This document shows, piece after piece, positions 50,441 to 61,697 of a stretch of DNA of 64,000 nucleotides (the first letter of the stretch is position 1; each line of letters starts with the position of its first letter). The notes under the pieces were generated by a model. It saw nothing but the letters and a program-made list of their open reading frames with translations, was not told the DNA's origin and made no database searches. The DNA comes from Anarhynchus alexandrinus (Eukaryota; Chordata; Aves; Charadriiformes; Charadriidae), in assembly GCA_008711295.1 (NCBI GenBank), contig VUYV01000592.1:242622-306621 (forward strand), written 5' to 3'. The position numbers and the translations under genes were made by a program.

Positions 50441-53400
50441 CCAAAAATCAGGGAGAGGTTGTGTCTTGTACTCTAGGTCTAGAAGTGGCTGTTTTTGTGT
50501 GAGTTGTTGGTTTCTGAAGAGTGGTGTCTCAGATGGTCTTGGAAGTTAGAAAACTTTGAAAACCCCACTGAGTGCCACTGTAATGGCAGGAGATCGAATC
50601 TGATACTAAAACAAAAATAGTATTAAATAACAAACCTAGACATTCAAAAGTTTCACATGCCAAGCTGATTACCTCTGCAGTCTTAATTTGGTCAAATTAT
50701 CTCTTAAACATTATGCATAGTTGTAAATAATGTGATCAATAACATGTTTTTGTTCTAACGCTCCTGACTTGTTTGCATGATGGGTTGGCCAGATGCAGGT
50801 GGAGAACAGCTATTTAATATTCTGTTTGCTCCTCCTTGCCCAAGTATGGCCCTATGCCATATGTTACTACGTGACAGTGAAAGCATTTCCTGAAGAAAAG
50901 ATACCTAATTTCCTAATGGACACTTTTATGCCATTCATGGTAATATGACATATCTCCATTAAAAATTATTACTGTTTTATAGGAAAGAAAGTAGTCACGG
51001 AAAGAAAATGGCTAAAGTGTCCTTTTATGTTGCTGTCCAATATAGGGTGCCTAAGATTTCTTTTTTTTTTTCAGAGTACTTAGCATTATCTATCAATTAA
51101 TACGGTCAAAATATAGCTCTTATTACCTTCAATTGCAGCTGCAAGTACCCAGTGCATCAGTGAATAATCCCTCATGGTTTCAAATTGGGAGTTCAGAAAA
51201 TGAGAGAAAATAATACTAGTGCCTTGCTATTCATTCAGAGAGCTTTGCAGAGGGTTTCCGTTAGAGACAAGTACAGAATCCACCTCTTCACAGCTGCTTT
51301 CAATGATTAAATCATCAGACTACTGCAGTTTTTCCTTAAAACCATTTCTCATTCACTGTATAATTTTTAATTTTTTCCAGTAAGTGAAGCAGTAATCCTG
51401 TAGGAAACAGCATATTCATGTAATGCTGACTCACTCTCATCTTTTGCAAGTTCCATCTTTTGAACTAGAAAAGGGACAAAAAAAAAAAAAGTCAACCAAA
51501 AAAAAACCCCAAACAACCCAAAACTTCCTCCGGGGAACAACTTATGTGATGATGTCATTTAAAACATCTGAGATCTGTATGCCCAGGCTAAATTTAAGGT
51601 GCACAAACAACCTGAATTCCTGTATTTCTTTATTCTTGTGTTCAATTCTACAATGGTAATTGCATGTTTTCAATAATAGCATTTGTGCATAATTCAATTT
51701 TTGTGTTTGAAACCCTAAACCTTTACAGTTGTTGATTATTCCAATAAAGGCAATATCCAAAAGTTCTCTAACTCATTAGGCATCTTAAATCTCCCTATAA
51801 TTGCATCCTTTTACCTTCTAGTTCAGTATTACACAGCAGTGTAGAAAACTGTCAGAAGCAAGCTTATTGTCAGTTATAAGCCTGTAACATTGTTAATTAA
51901 AAGCATTGCATGAAATATATATTGTTAAAAATCTGGTATGGTAGCTATCAGATGTTTCAGAAGATATAAAAGCCTTTTTCTTGATAAAATATGTTTATAG
52001 TTTGATATAGACTCTTCAAAGTACAACAGAGTTTTGCTACTGGCAATTTTCCGGGGTGAAAGTAGCTTTAATAACAAGGTAGATATTTTCTTCTCTTTAG
52101 ATCCAGCGAAGCAAAGTCTGTTGACGTTAGGACACAGCATGATGGCTGGCTGGTGTCTCTAAAGGCTTCAAGAACAGTGTGGATTTAATAGGGGAGTAGA
52201 GTATCAGTTTATTTGCGTTCAGAGGAGTAAAGCTCATGATTCAAGATCTGTAAGCAGCTTTTACTGTTTCTGTTTCTCAAGCTGTGGCCAGGTAAGACTT
52301 TAAATATGCCAAGAAGGGAATTTCATTGAGAGAACTTTAATGGAAGAAGTAGAGTTGGATTTCAGTATGATAGTTTTATTGGTTTCATAACTCAGGAATC
52401 AAGTACAGAATGAAGTTTAAAAAGAGGGATATGTGGGTTCTAGTGAGTTTCTGACTGTCTCTGTAAATCTCTCCAGATGACACCTCTGTTAACATGAAAA
52501 CGTTGCTCAGTTTTCTGGTATATAAATCATATTTTTTTGCTGCACGTCTAAACATTGGGGCTGTAACTGAATAAAATCTATCCAAGCCAGAAAACATCTG
52601 TGAAACACATTTTTGTTCCTAAAATTACTGTCATCATGTTACAGATCCATTTATAGCATGCTAAAATAATGCTAATTCATAATGGTCAATGAAACCAGAC
52701 TACAAGTTACACTTGGTGCTAGTTTATATCCTGTGCATTCTGCTGGCTTTGCTAAAGCCTGCAGGTGATAAATTGTTGCAGAATTGGACCCATTTCTGAT
52801 TACACTTGTCTGCTTCCCTGTTGAAAGCACGTAACTACAAAGAACTCTAAAATTTAAGACTAAGATTAGAAAAAATTCTTTGGCTGTTTTTGTCTTGCTG
52901 TTGTGCTGGTTTTAATTAGAAATAGAAAGTTCTGGACCATAGGCCAAATGTGCCTTCAGGATTTTATTTTTCTGGACCCCCGCCATGTGCAGCCTCTGTC
53001 CTGGACCTCTCTCCTGTCGTGCTGCTCCCTCTCTCTCTTAAGAAGATGTGGGGCAGAGAATCTGTTGTCCCTGGTGGCATGGCACATCCCTGGGGGCATT
53101 GCATTGCAGTTCCTCTGGCTTTCTATTCACTGCAGAGCAGAGCCTGTTGAGCAGTGCCTGCTGCTGTCCCAACTCAGAGCCCTCTTGCTGCCAGCCAGAG
53201 CAGGGAAAGACCTCCAGGGACCCTCAGAGGATGCTGACAGTGGTGGGGTCTACAGAGTGCCTAAAAGGATAACATATGGGACACTGGGTAGGCAAGGTGA
53301 GTGACAGGGGCTCTCTTTCCCCTATTTCCCTATTTTCCAGCCTGTGCAGTAAAGATTCATTCCTATTCTTCACAACCTCCCCCCTCCCTGGCAAAAATAG

Positions 53401-54714
53401 GATTCTCAAGTTCCCATCTTGTTCCCAGAATACAGATGGATTGATTTATTTACTTATTTTCCCTGGAGGACAATTCTTCATTCAAGACCAGCATAAGGTT
53501 TTGGGATTCAAAGTTTTGTGATGGTATGATGTGTAGCAGGATGTTGTTGAGCAAGGTGGTTCAGATCCAACAGTGCTGGGGCTGAGCCCCTCTAGATTTG
53601 TTACATGAAAGTGGTCAACAAAAACCCCACACTCCCCGCCTCCCCCTCCTCCCCTGTACAAGATTAATTCCCTCCTGGATTAAACAAATCTATCTTTACT
53701 GCTGTGCTTTTAAGGTTTTCCTTTCAAGTGCAAAGAAGCATTAGATAAAGCCTTGGGAAGGGATAGGGACAGGTTTTTGGTTTGTGGTTTTTCTTTTTTT
53801 TTTTTCCCAAAGACAGGCAGTTTGGATAATAACAAAGCTTAGCCCACAAAACCAGTAGCTGACTGGATCTTTGGAGGAAGCACGGCAGGGGACAGTCTCT
53901 GCTTCTGCAGTTCAGGAGAAGGTATTCTCCTTAGTTGAAATGCTGGATTTAAATTTTCTGTTTCAATTTAGGGCCTTCAATACTCTGATTGAAGTCATTG
54001 CTGGTTCCTTTTCCTAAGCTCCTTTTATGTGAACACCTGTATTCTCCAAGATAAAATCTCGTTAGAAGGCAAATTGACATGGATGTATCTAAGTGTGAAA
54101 TAACGTTAATGTTTTTGTGATGTTAGAATTATGTGTTATAAAAGTAGTGGGAGTGCAAGGCATTGATAATAGCAGCAAAGAATGTAAAAAGTTAATAGTG
54201 GAAAAACCAAATACATCCTTGGCTAAAGAACTTGCAAGAAATGCCTATCAACCAACCAGATTCTCTAGTCAGCAACATTACCTTTAAATGACAGTGCATT
54301 TTCAAACACATCATTTAGCTTTTGAATGCCCTTCAGAATATCATTGGTGGGTTTTCTTCTCCTGGAGACTGCAGTAAGTTACACGATTGTTTACATTACT
54401 GTTTTTATACAGGCAAAACAGCTGGTGGCGTAAGCAGACACAGCACTCTTCAGAGTTGCTTAGTCTGTTTTAATTAGAGGAAAGCTGCCTGGAAAGATGG
54501 ACAGTGTTCTTCTCTGAGCACCTTTTCTTTTTGCTGCATTTTAAATTCCATTTAAATTCCATTTGCAAATTTGTTTTAACAGAACAAATAAGATATGACA
54601 TACACTTTTTCATTAATATAAAATAGAACAATCTGTAGTTCAGTGTAAAATTATTACTGTTTAATAAGCAACTTTGAAAGCAGAAACCTGAAGTTCTCAA
54701 ATAAATTTGGATTG
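50441..54714. other. Intergenic DNA between CR1 copy C and the solo LTR
   Basis: AT-rich, with no supported gene. A locally GC-richer segment at about 52970-53300 holds a 133-codon frame that ends close to a GTGAGT, but its protein is not recognisable and no partner exon is seen. Homopolymer runs occur near 51060, 51478 and 53790. Confidence 0.5.
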
Positions 54715-55235
54715 TGTTGTGGTTTAACCCCAGGCAGCAACTAGGACTACTCACCTCGCACTCATCCCCCCACTTTGTTGCCCCCCAAGGGTAGGGAGGA
54801 GGGGAAAGAGAAAAAAAACCCTCATGGGTTGAGGTAAAGACAGTTTAATAGAACAGTAACAGAAAGGAAAATAACAATAATAATAATAATAATAATGGTA
54901 AAAGAATTTACAAGACACAAGTCACTCTCACCACCTGATGACCGGTTGCACAGCCCGATGGGAGCAGATATAGCAGATTCCTGCCCCCCAGCCAACCCCC
55001 ATTTATATACTGAGCATGACGTCTATGGTATGGAATAGTCCATTGGCCATTCTATTGTTCTGTCTATGCCTCGTCTCAGCTTCTATGGGAAGGTGAAAAA
55101 AGTCATTGCCTAGTATTAACATCACTTAGCAACAACAAAAACAATATGCATTACTGATATTCCTTTCATACCATATCTGAAAACACAGCAACCACTAGAA
55201 AGAAAACTAACTTTATTTCAGCTCAAACCAGGGCA
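54715..55235 (-). mobile_element. Solo LTR of an avian endogenous retrovirus, minus strand
   Basis: This 521-bp element starts TGTTGTGGTTTAACCCCAG and ends CTCAAACCAGGGCA on the plus strand. Read on the minus strand it runs TGCCCTGGTTTGAG to GGTTAAACCACAACA, with the TG...CA ends of a retroviral LTR and the look of a common avian ERV LTR. The flanks GATTG (54710-54714) and GACTG (55236-55240) are a 5-bp target duplication with one mismatch. A TAA microsatellite lies inside (about 54874-54896). No gag, pol or env sequence lies next to it, so it is a solo LTR left by recombination. Confidence 0.85.
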
Positions 55236-56683
55236 GACTGAAAATAAAATGACAACAATCTGAAAAGATTACTGATTTGTAAGGTTTGCTTTGTTCTGCT
55301 TCCAGGAAATTCTACAGACTTGTGTGTTTTAATCTCTGCATATTCATACATTTACAAATATTTTGGGTTTTTTATTTTCTTTTAAATAGTAAATATTTAT
55401 AGCCAACATTGTGTGCTTTGTATAGAAGCCATATACTACAGATGTTGGATAGACTATATCCTTTATATCCTATAAATATAAAACAGTGCAGCGTTTACAT
55501 TATTCAAAGATTCGTCTCATGTTAAAGAATAAAGGGAAATTTTTTTTCCCTAAAACGTTTAGGTCTGTCCAAGACTTGATTTTTACATTTTTTAGTTGAT
55601 TTTTTTTTTAAGAATGTTTAGTTGAAAGAACATTGGGAGGGATGGATTTGAGTGTGTTTGTATGTGTGTGTTAGAAAGGGGCCGGGGATATGTGTCGGGG
55701 GGGAACTCAAGAACATGGAAGGTCTGCAAGTGCCGTGTGGCTGTGCTAAATTGTTACCATGACACTGACTAATAGTGAGGTGATGAGCTGAATTTCTAAT
55801 AGCATTAATGGGGCCGAGCAATATTTGTCTCCTGCCAGCAAAACATGCAGAGGTATTCCATAACTAAACCTCTTTCTTTTTTTTGAAGGAAGCTAGGTAG
55901 GGCAATATATACTCCCAGTTGGGGTCTTTCACTAATGTGCATATGGCATGCTTGTTTTAAGCTGTAAGGATTTTCTGAGAAGTAGAATTCAGGCTGTATC
56001 AAGCCCCATGTGTTCTCCTCAGCTTCTGGACTCCAGACAGAGTGTAGCAGGAGTTCACCTCCGAAATGAAGCACACTAGCTTGATTTAGCCTTTTTCTTA
56101 CCTGAAAAGTCAGGCTTATGAAAAGGTTTAAATTAAAATTACATGGAACATTTGGATAACTTGATAAGATTTCCTGTTCAAATCATAGCCTGCTGTCTTC
56201 CTATCATCTCAACTTCTCTATCACACCATTGAGCTGCTGAGTAGCTTATATTGCTTACCTCTAATGGTGAGTTACATGAGGTAAAGAAAAATTGATCCAG
56301 AAGGTTGGGAAGATGAGTTGTCTGGACAACAGTAGGGTAGATCTGTTACTCCATCACTGACTCAGGTTGCACCTGAAGGGTGAGAAATGCCATCTTGTGT
56401 CATCCCTGCGTGATAAAACTTTGCAGTGGCAGCAAGCGTAAAAATAGTTTCTTCCTTTTTGGCACATTTTCACTAGAGGAGACAGTGTCAGATTTCAACA
56501 GCTAGTTGAAAAGATGATAGTGAGAAGATGATAGTTTACAGACTTTCTCTAAGCGGGCACTTTTAAAATCCAGAGTACGGGACTAACAAATTAACTTAAT
56601 GTTTAAGTCTGTTACCTCTTTGTGGGCTTTTGGCTTTGAAGTTCTTATCATAGGTGAAAGCACAGCTTCATCAGCTATGTGAC
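55236..56683. other. Intergenic DNA between the solo LTR and CR1 copy B
   Basis: AT-rich, with no supported gene and no repeat I recognise. Confidence 0.5.
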
Positions 56684-58197
56684 TCATCCCAGAGTCCTGA
56701 GGAAACTGGCTGAAGCAGATGCCAAGCCACTCTCCAGGATATTTGAAAAGTCATGGCAGTCAGGTGAAGTCCCCGGTGATTGGAAAAAGGGAAACATTGC
56801 ACCCATTTTTAAAAAGGGTAGAAAGGAGGACCCTGGGAACTACCAACCTGTCAGCCTCACCTCTGTGCCTGGGAAGATCATGGAACAGATTGTCCTAGAA
56901 GCTATGTATGCTAAAGCACATGGAGGACAGGGAGGTGATTTGAGACAGCCAGCATGGCTTCACCAAGGGCAAGTCCTGCTTGACCAACCTAGTGGCCTTC
57001 TATGGTGGAGTGGCTACATCAGAGGTGAAGGGAAGAGCTATGGATGTCATTTATCTGGACTTCTGTAAGGCCTTCGACGTGGTCCCCCATAACATCCTTC
57101 TCTCTAAGTTGGAGAGAGATGGATTTGATGGGTGGACTGTTTGGTGGATGAGGAATTGTTTGCATGGTTGCATCTAGAGGGTAGTGGTCAATGGCTCAAT
57201 GTCCAGATGGATATCGGTGGCACGTGGTGTCCCTCAGGGGTCCGTACTGGGACCAGTACTGTTCAATATCTTCATCAATGACATAGACAGTGGGATTGAG
57301 TGCACCCACAGCAAGTTTACGGACGACACCAGGCTGAGTGGTGCAGCCAACACGCCTGAGGGATGGGATGCCATCCAGAGGGACCTGGACAAGCTTGAGG
57401 AATGGGCCTGTGTGAACCTCATGAGGTTCCAGAAGGCCAAGTGCAGGGTCCTGCACCTGTGTCGGGGTGATCGCCAGTATCAATAGAGGCTGGGGGATGA
57501 AGGGATTGAGAGCAGCCCTGCTGAGCAGCGCTTGGGGGTACTGGTGGATGAAAAGCCAGCAATGTGCATTTGCAGCCCAGAAGGCCAACCGTATCCTGGG
57601 CTGCATCAAAAGAAGCATGGCTAGCAGGTCGAGGGAGGTGATTCTGCCTGTTTACTCTGCGCTGGTGAGACCCCACCTGGAGTACTACATGCAGCTCTGG
57701 AGCCCCCAACATAGGAAAGACATGGACCTGTTGGAGCAAGTCCAGAGGAGGCCACCAAAATGATCAGAAGGTTGGAGCACTTCTCCTATGAGGACAGGCT
57801 GAGAGAGTCGGGGTTATTCACCCTGGAGAAGAGAAGGCTATGAGGAGATCTTGCAGCCTTTCGGTACCAAAAGGGGGCTTACAAGACAGATAGGGACAAA
57901 CTTCTTTAGCAGGGCGTGTTGCAATAGCACAAGGGGTAATGACCTTAAACTAAAAGAGGGTAGATCTAGACTAGATATAAGGAAGAAATTTGTTTTACGA
58001 TGAGGGTGGTGAAACACTGGAACAGGTTGCCCAGAAAGGTGGTAGATGTGCCATGCCTGGAAACATTCAAGTTCAGGTTGGACAGGTCTCTGAGCAACAT
58101 GATCTAGTTGAAGTTGTCCTTGGTCATTGCAGGGGGGTTGGAACTAGATGACCTTTAAAGCTCCCTTCCAACCCAAACTATTCTATGATTTTATGAT
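56684..58197 (+). mobile_element. CR1 LINE copy B, 5'-truncated, broken ORF2
   Basis: It begins inside the reverse transcriptase region (CATCCCAGAGTCCTGAGGAA) and runs to the CR1 tail at about 58197. Blocks include [59 protein letters not shown] and [20 protein letters not shown]. The catalytic box reads FTDD where FADD is usual. Stops at 56941-56943 and 57175-57177 are in the same places as in copy A, as are the frame breaks near 56904, 57555 and 57750. Copy B lacks the endonuclease part present in copy A, so its 5' truncation point is different. Confidence 0.93.
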
Positions 58198-61100
58198 GTC
58201 CATTCTCCTAACAAACCAATTGAGCAATATTCATGGCACAGCATAGCCCAGCACAGCTAAACATATTGGCAGTATGGAGAAATTCTTACTTGAATGCTGG
58301 TATTGTGTAGCTGTATTAATCTTTGCAAATTAAGGTTTAATCAGCCTTCTTCACAAAGGATTCATTTATTATGACAGAATTCATTTTGAAGACCTAGAAC
58401 TGAAAAGGATTACTGACCAAACAACCTTGTTTTCCCCAAGGTTGCGTCTCCATAGGAATGTATTGGCAGGGTTTGAACTAGATGGCAAATATGCAAAGTC
58501 TTTCTCCTCAGAACTAGAAGTAGCGACTCTGTGTGGCCTGTCACAATGATTCAGTCTTGAAAGGCACTTTCATACTGCCTTTGACATCCCTACCAGGCAA
58601 CAACTGTGTTCATTTTGGATGGAAAGTTGCAGGCGCGACTGAAATTTGAGTGAGCTATGTTTGACCTAAAGCCGATTTCAAGAGCATTTTACATTCAAGT
58701 AAAATACTTCCTGTGGCTCCTGGAAAAGATGTGCTTACAATGTTTGTTTGCTTATATCACTTGGTGGATGCAGCTCTTCATGTAGTTTCTCTGAGGTGAA
58801 ATTAGCTCACCCTGAGGCTGGACTTCCTGCTGCTGTTTACAGTGATCTCAGCTAGAGTCACACCTTCAGTTCTTGTCCCCAGGAGCAAACAAAGTGGAAT
58901 CTCATATCCCTCCTTAAAGAAAAGTGCATATTTGTCTGAAAGACATGGGTTTAGGTTTTCTCATCTCTAAATTAAGTTCTGGAAGAAAAAAATCAAGCTT
59001 CGCCTGTATTTGCAGAGAACAAACACAGAGTTTCACATGGCTCACTTACAAGCACCAGCGGAGCACTGTCTAAAACAACAGCTGCTGCTGCTGCTGCAGG
59101 GATCCCTGTCGGCTGGGAATTGCCAACAGGAGCTGTGAGACCCTCTGAACACTGTAAGCAACTCATGGGCACTTAGAGCACTTTCAGTATTCCAGAAAAT
59201 ATATTTGACTGTATCTCACTAGACTAAGAAAATTTAGAGGGGCTGTAGCTGCCCATTGGACAATTGTTGGACAATTACTTGGTTATGCCCTTAAAAAGGT
59301 GTCATACAAGCATCCCAGCAGGCAGGTGAATATGAGGTGATTGGATTGTGGTGAGTCACAGAGGGAGGGAGGGAAGGATGGCTGTCGCTGGAGTGAAGTA
59401 ATGATGAAGTATCTGTAAGATAAATGTCCGTTTACCAAAAGTCTAAAACTTAAAGGTCACCATATTTTGCCTGATATGGTGTTTAGAATCAAAGCATGTC
59501 AGAGAAATGCTTAAAACAAGACACCTACCTGCATTTCTGCCTTTCCTTGAGGAATATCATTCACTGGAAATCCCTCAATGCCTTGGACATATTGAAATAG
59601 TTGACCTTTTCAGGTCAGTTTCTCTCCAAGTCTCATTTCTTTATTCTTTACAGAACTGGTAAGGGGGGGTGGGGTTGGGAAGGGGATGGAATATTTTTCA
59701 TTTGTCTCAGATGGAAACTTTTCCCATGCCCACTCCACAGATGGAAGGATTAGTTTCAGTCCTAGAAAAACTAGATGCTTGACTGCTGGAGAGAAAAATA
59801 GGCCATTATTTTTTTAATCGGAAAAAAATAATGAGTAATTTGTGTATCATGTTCATTAAAAAACAGAGCTTTGTTACAGAGCTCCTTATGAATAACTAGT
59901 CCTTAGAGAGGTATAAACTGCAATCCAGAATGATGCAACACTGATTGGTAGTAGCTTCTAATAAAAAAAAGACCCCTCCCTCACAAGCTTCTTCCACTGG
60001 TTTGTTGTTTAGCTATTTCCTTATGTTAGATAACTCATAATTAGAAACTTCAGTAAGTTTTTTTCATTAGTCTCCCCAACAACACTGCGATTTTCAGCTC
60101 AAGAGCTTTGGCTTGTGGCTGTAGTTGAGCAAAGAGGTGTATTTCCAGCGGCGAGAGGGGCTGAGGAGTTTGCCGGAGCTGTGCAAAACTATGGCGCTCT
60201 GGAGGGGTGGTGCAAAGGCCAAACACAAATTGGCACCTTCTTTGGAAGTGCACAGGAAGGCAGCCAAGGAGTGTGAGCTGGAGAAAGCCTCCCCAGTCCC
60301 TTTCTGTTCTGCTCTTGGGGATGATTTGCCTCTGCATATAAATGAGGACAGCTAATTCCTTTAGTTTCAACCTACTTACTGTCTTGAGGGATTGCACCTG
60401 GACAGGGGAGGCTTGCCAGGCAGGGAACAGTATTGGTTATTAAATGTGCAGCACAGTACTAACCCTTTCTGGATTTCACCTATTAAGGATCTCCATGGTA
60501 AGCAGTTTCATAACATTAACTGGAGCGTATTGGCTGCATGTAAACAGGTACCCTGAGTCACTGCAGGGAGGATGAAGACATCCACTACAAGGAATTTATT
60601 AAGGGAGTGGAAGAGCTTTGGTGTGTATTAAAGCAGCAGGAGTGAAGCAATGTAGCACACAAGGAATACAGGGAAAGTGCCAAGTACAGAAAATGCAAAG
60701 GGTTCCAAGATGTAGTAATGAGAACTACTGGGAAAGTGTAAAAGGGGGAGAAGGAGACTGCAGGAGAAGTGACAAATATGAAGGGAAACCTTTGTAACAT
60801 ATAGAGTGTGATATGTAAGAGAAGAATTTGAATTTAATAAGATGATGTAAAGTGAAAGATTTCTTCAACATCTGAATGTATTAATCTGTGGTTAAACCCA
60901 CTGCAGTATAGGAAAGCCCAAAGAAAGTTCAGAGAACCTTTATCAGACTTGCACAAATAATAAAAAAAAAAACCAAACAACCAGCCCACACTTTCCATTC
61001 CCTGTGATGTACGCCAGCCCTTTACACAAAAAGGCAGGCGCAGCACAACGCAAGCACCTCTGGTGGGATATTTGTGTTGGTTGCTGATAATGATTAGCTC

Positions 61101-61500
61101 TCATAGGGAAGCAGTTGCAGCCTCCAGACAAAGGGAAGCCTGCTGTACAATGAAAAGGGCTGAACATAAAACGATACTTCACACTAACAAGCAGCATAAG
61201 GATTTTTAGAGCCCAAATAATAGAGCGAGTTTGGACTTTTCTGACCAACAGGCAGCAACTGCCTTCTGAGAACATTTAGAGAGTTGCACGGGGATTAATT
61301 ATAAACATGCAGCTTCATTTCCAACCATTGCGAAACATCTGCAAGGTATAGACTGCCATTTGTACGTATAGTATTGCGCGAGAGCGTCCTGAAGCTTACA
61401 AAAATACATGCTGGAGCCATGAATCAAACTCGGTCATGTGACAGAGGGGAGGTACCGCGCTGGCTCCCAGCCAGTGGTAGGAGCTGATGGGTGGAACAAA
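58198..61500. other. Intergenic DNA upstream of the ST6GALNAC3 first exon
   Basis: No coding exon is supported. It contains a short CTG run near 59082 and a GGGA run near 59362. Close to the promoter there is a GTCATGTGAC palindromic E-box/M-box-like site at 61433-61442, about 70 bp before the TATA-like box. Confidence 0.5.
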
Positions 61501-61503
61501 CGG

Positions 61504-61514
61504 GGCATAAAAAG
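61504..61514 (+). promoter_or_regulatory. ST6GALNAC3: TATA-like box of the ST6GALNAC3 transcript
   Basis: GGCATAAAAAG lies about 165 bp before the inferred start codon, in a stretch slightly richer in GC than its surroundings. Transcription would start near 61535-61540. This is a motif match only. Confidence 0.4.
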
Positions 61515-61679
61515 ACTAATATGACTAACGGATCCTGGATGCGTGGTACCCTTATTTGGATCTACAGGAATGTAGGCTCTAGCAGTTCTGCAGCTCTACC
61601 AGCCTTTTGCCTGACACTGGAACTGCTGCTCACAAAGTAGAATCCTGCTGCTCTGTGGTAGGAAGGATAGAGAAAGAAC

Positions 61680-61697
61680 ATGGCCTGCATTTTGAAG
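61680..61697 (+). CDS. ST6GALNAC3: ST6GALNAC3 first coding exon (six codons)
   Basis: ATG GCC TGC ATT TTG AAG followed by GTAAAT gives MACILK and a splice donor in phase 0. As I recall it, ST6GALNAC3, the alpha-2,6-sialyltransferase that adds sialic acid to GalNAc of gangliosides and O-glycans in the Golgi, begins MACILKRK ahead of its membrane anchor, which would be in the next exon. The start context is good (A at -3, G at +4). A TATA-like box lies 165 bp upstream. Human ST6GALNAC3 is on 1p, as are EBNA1BP2 and CFAP57, which fits one ancestral linkage group. The exon is very short, so the call depends on six residues plus context. The remaining exons are beyond the right edge; the first intron is known to be long in mammals. 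Confidence 0.6.

Noticed and set aside
52903..53304. 133-codon frame followed by a GTGAGT-like donor
   Set aside because: The protein is unrecognised and Ser/Leu-rich, and no partner exon was found. It may be part of a noncoding transcript, but this is not supportable.
61433..61442. GTCATGTGAC as a functional MITF/TFE site for ST6GALNAC3
   Set aside because: It is a single 10-bp match with no supporting context. It is noted under the intergenic entry only.
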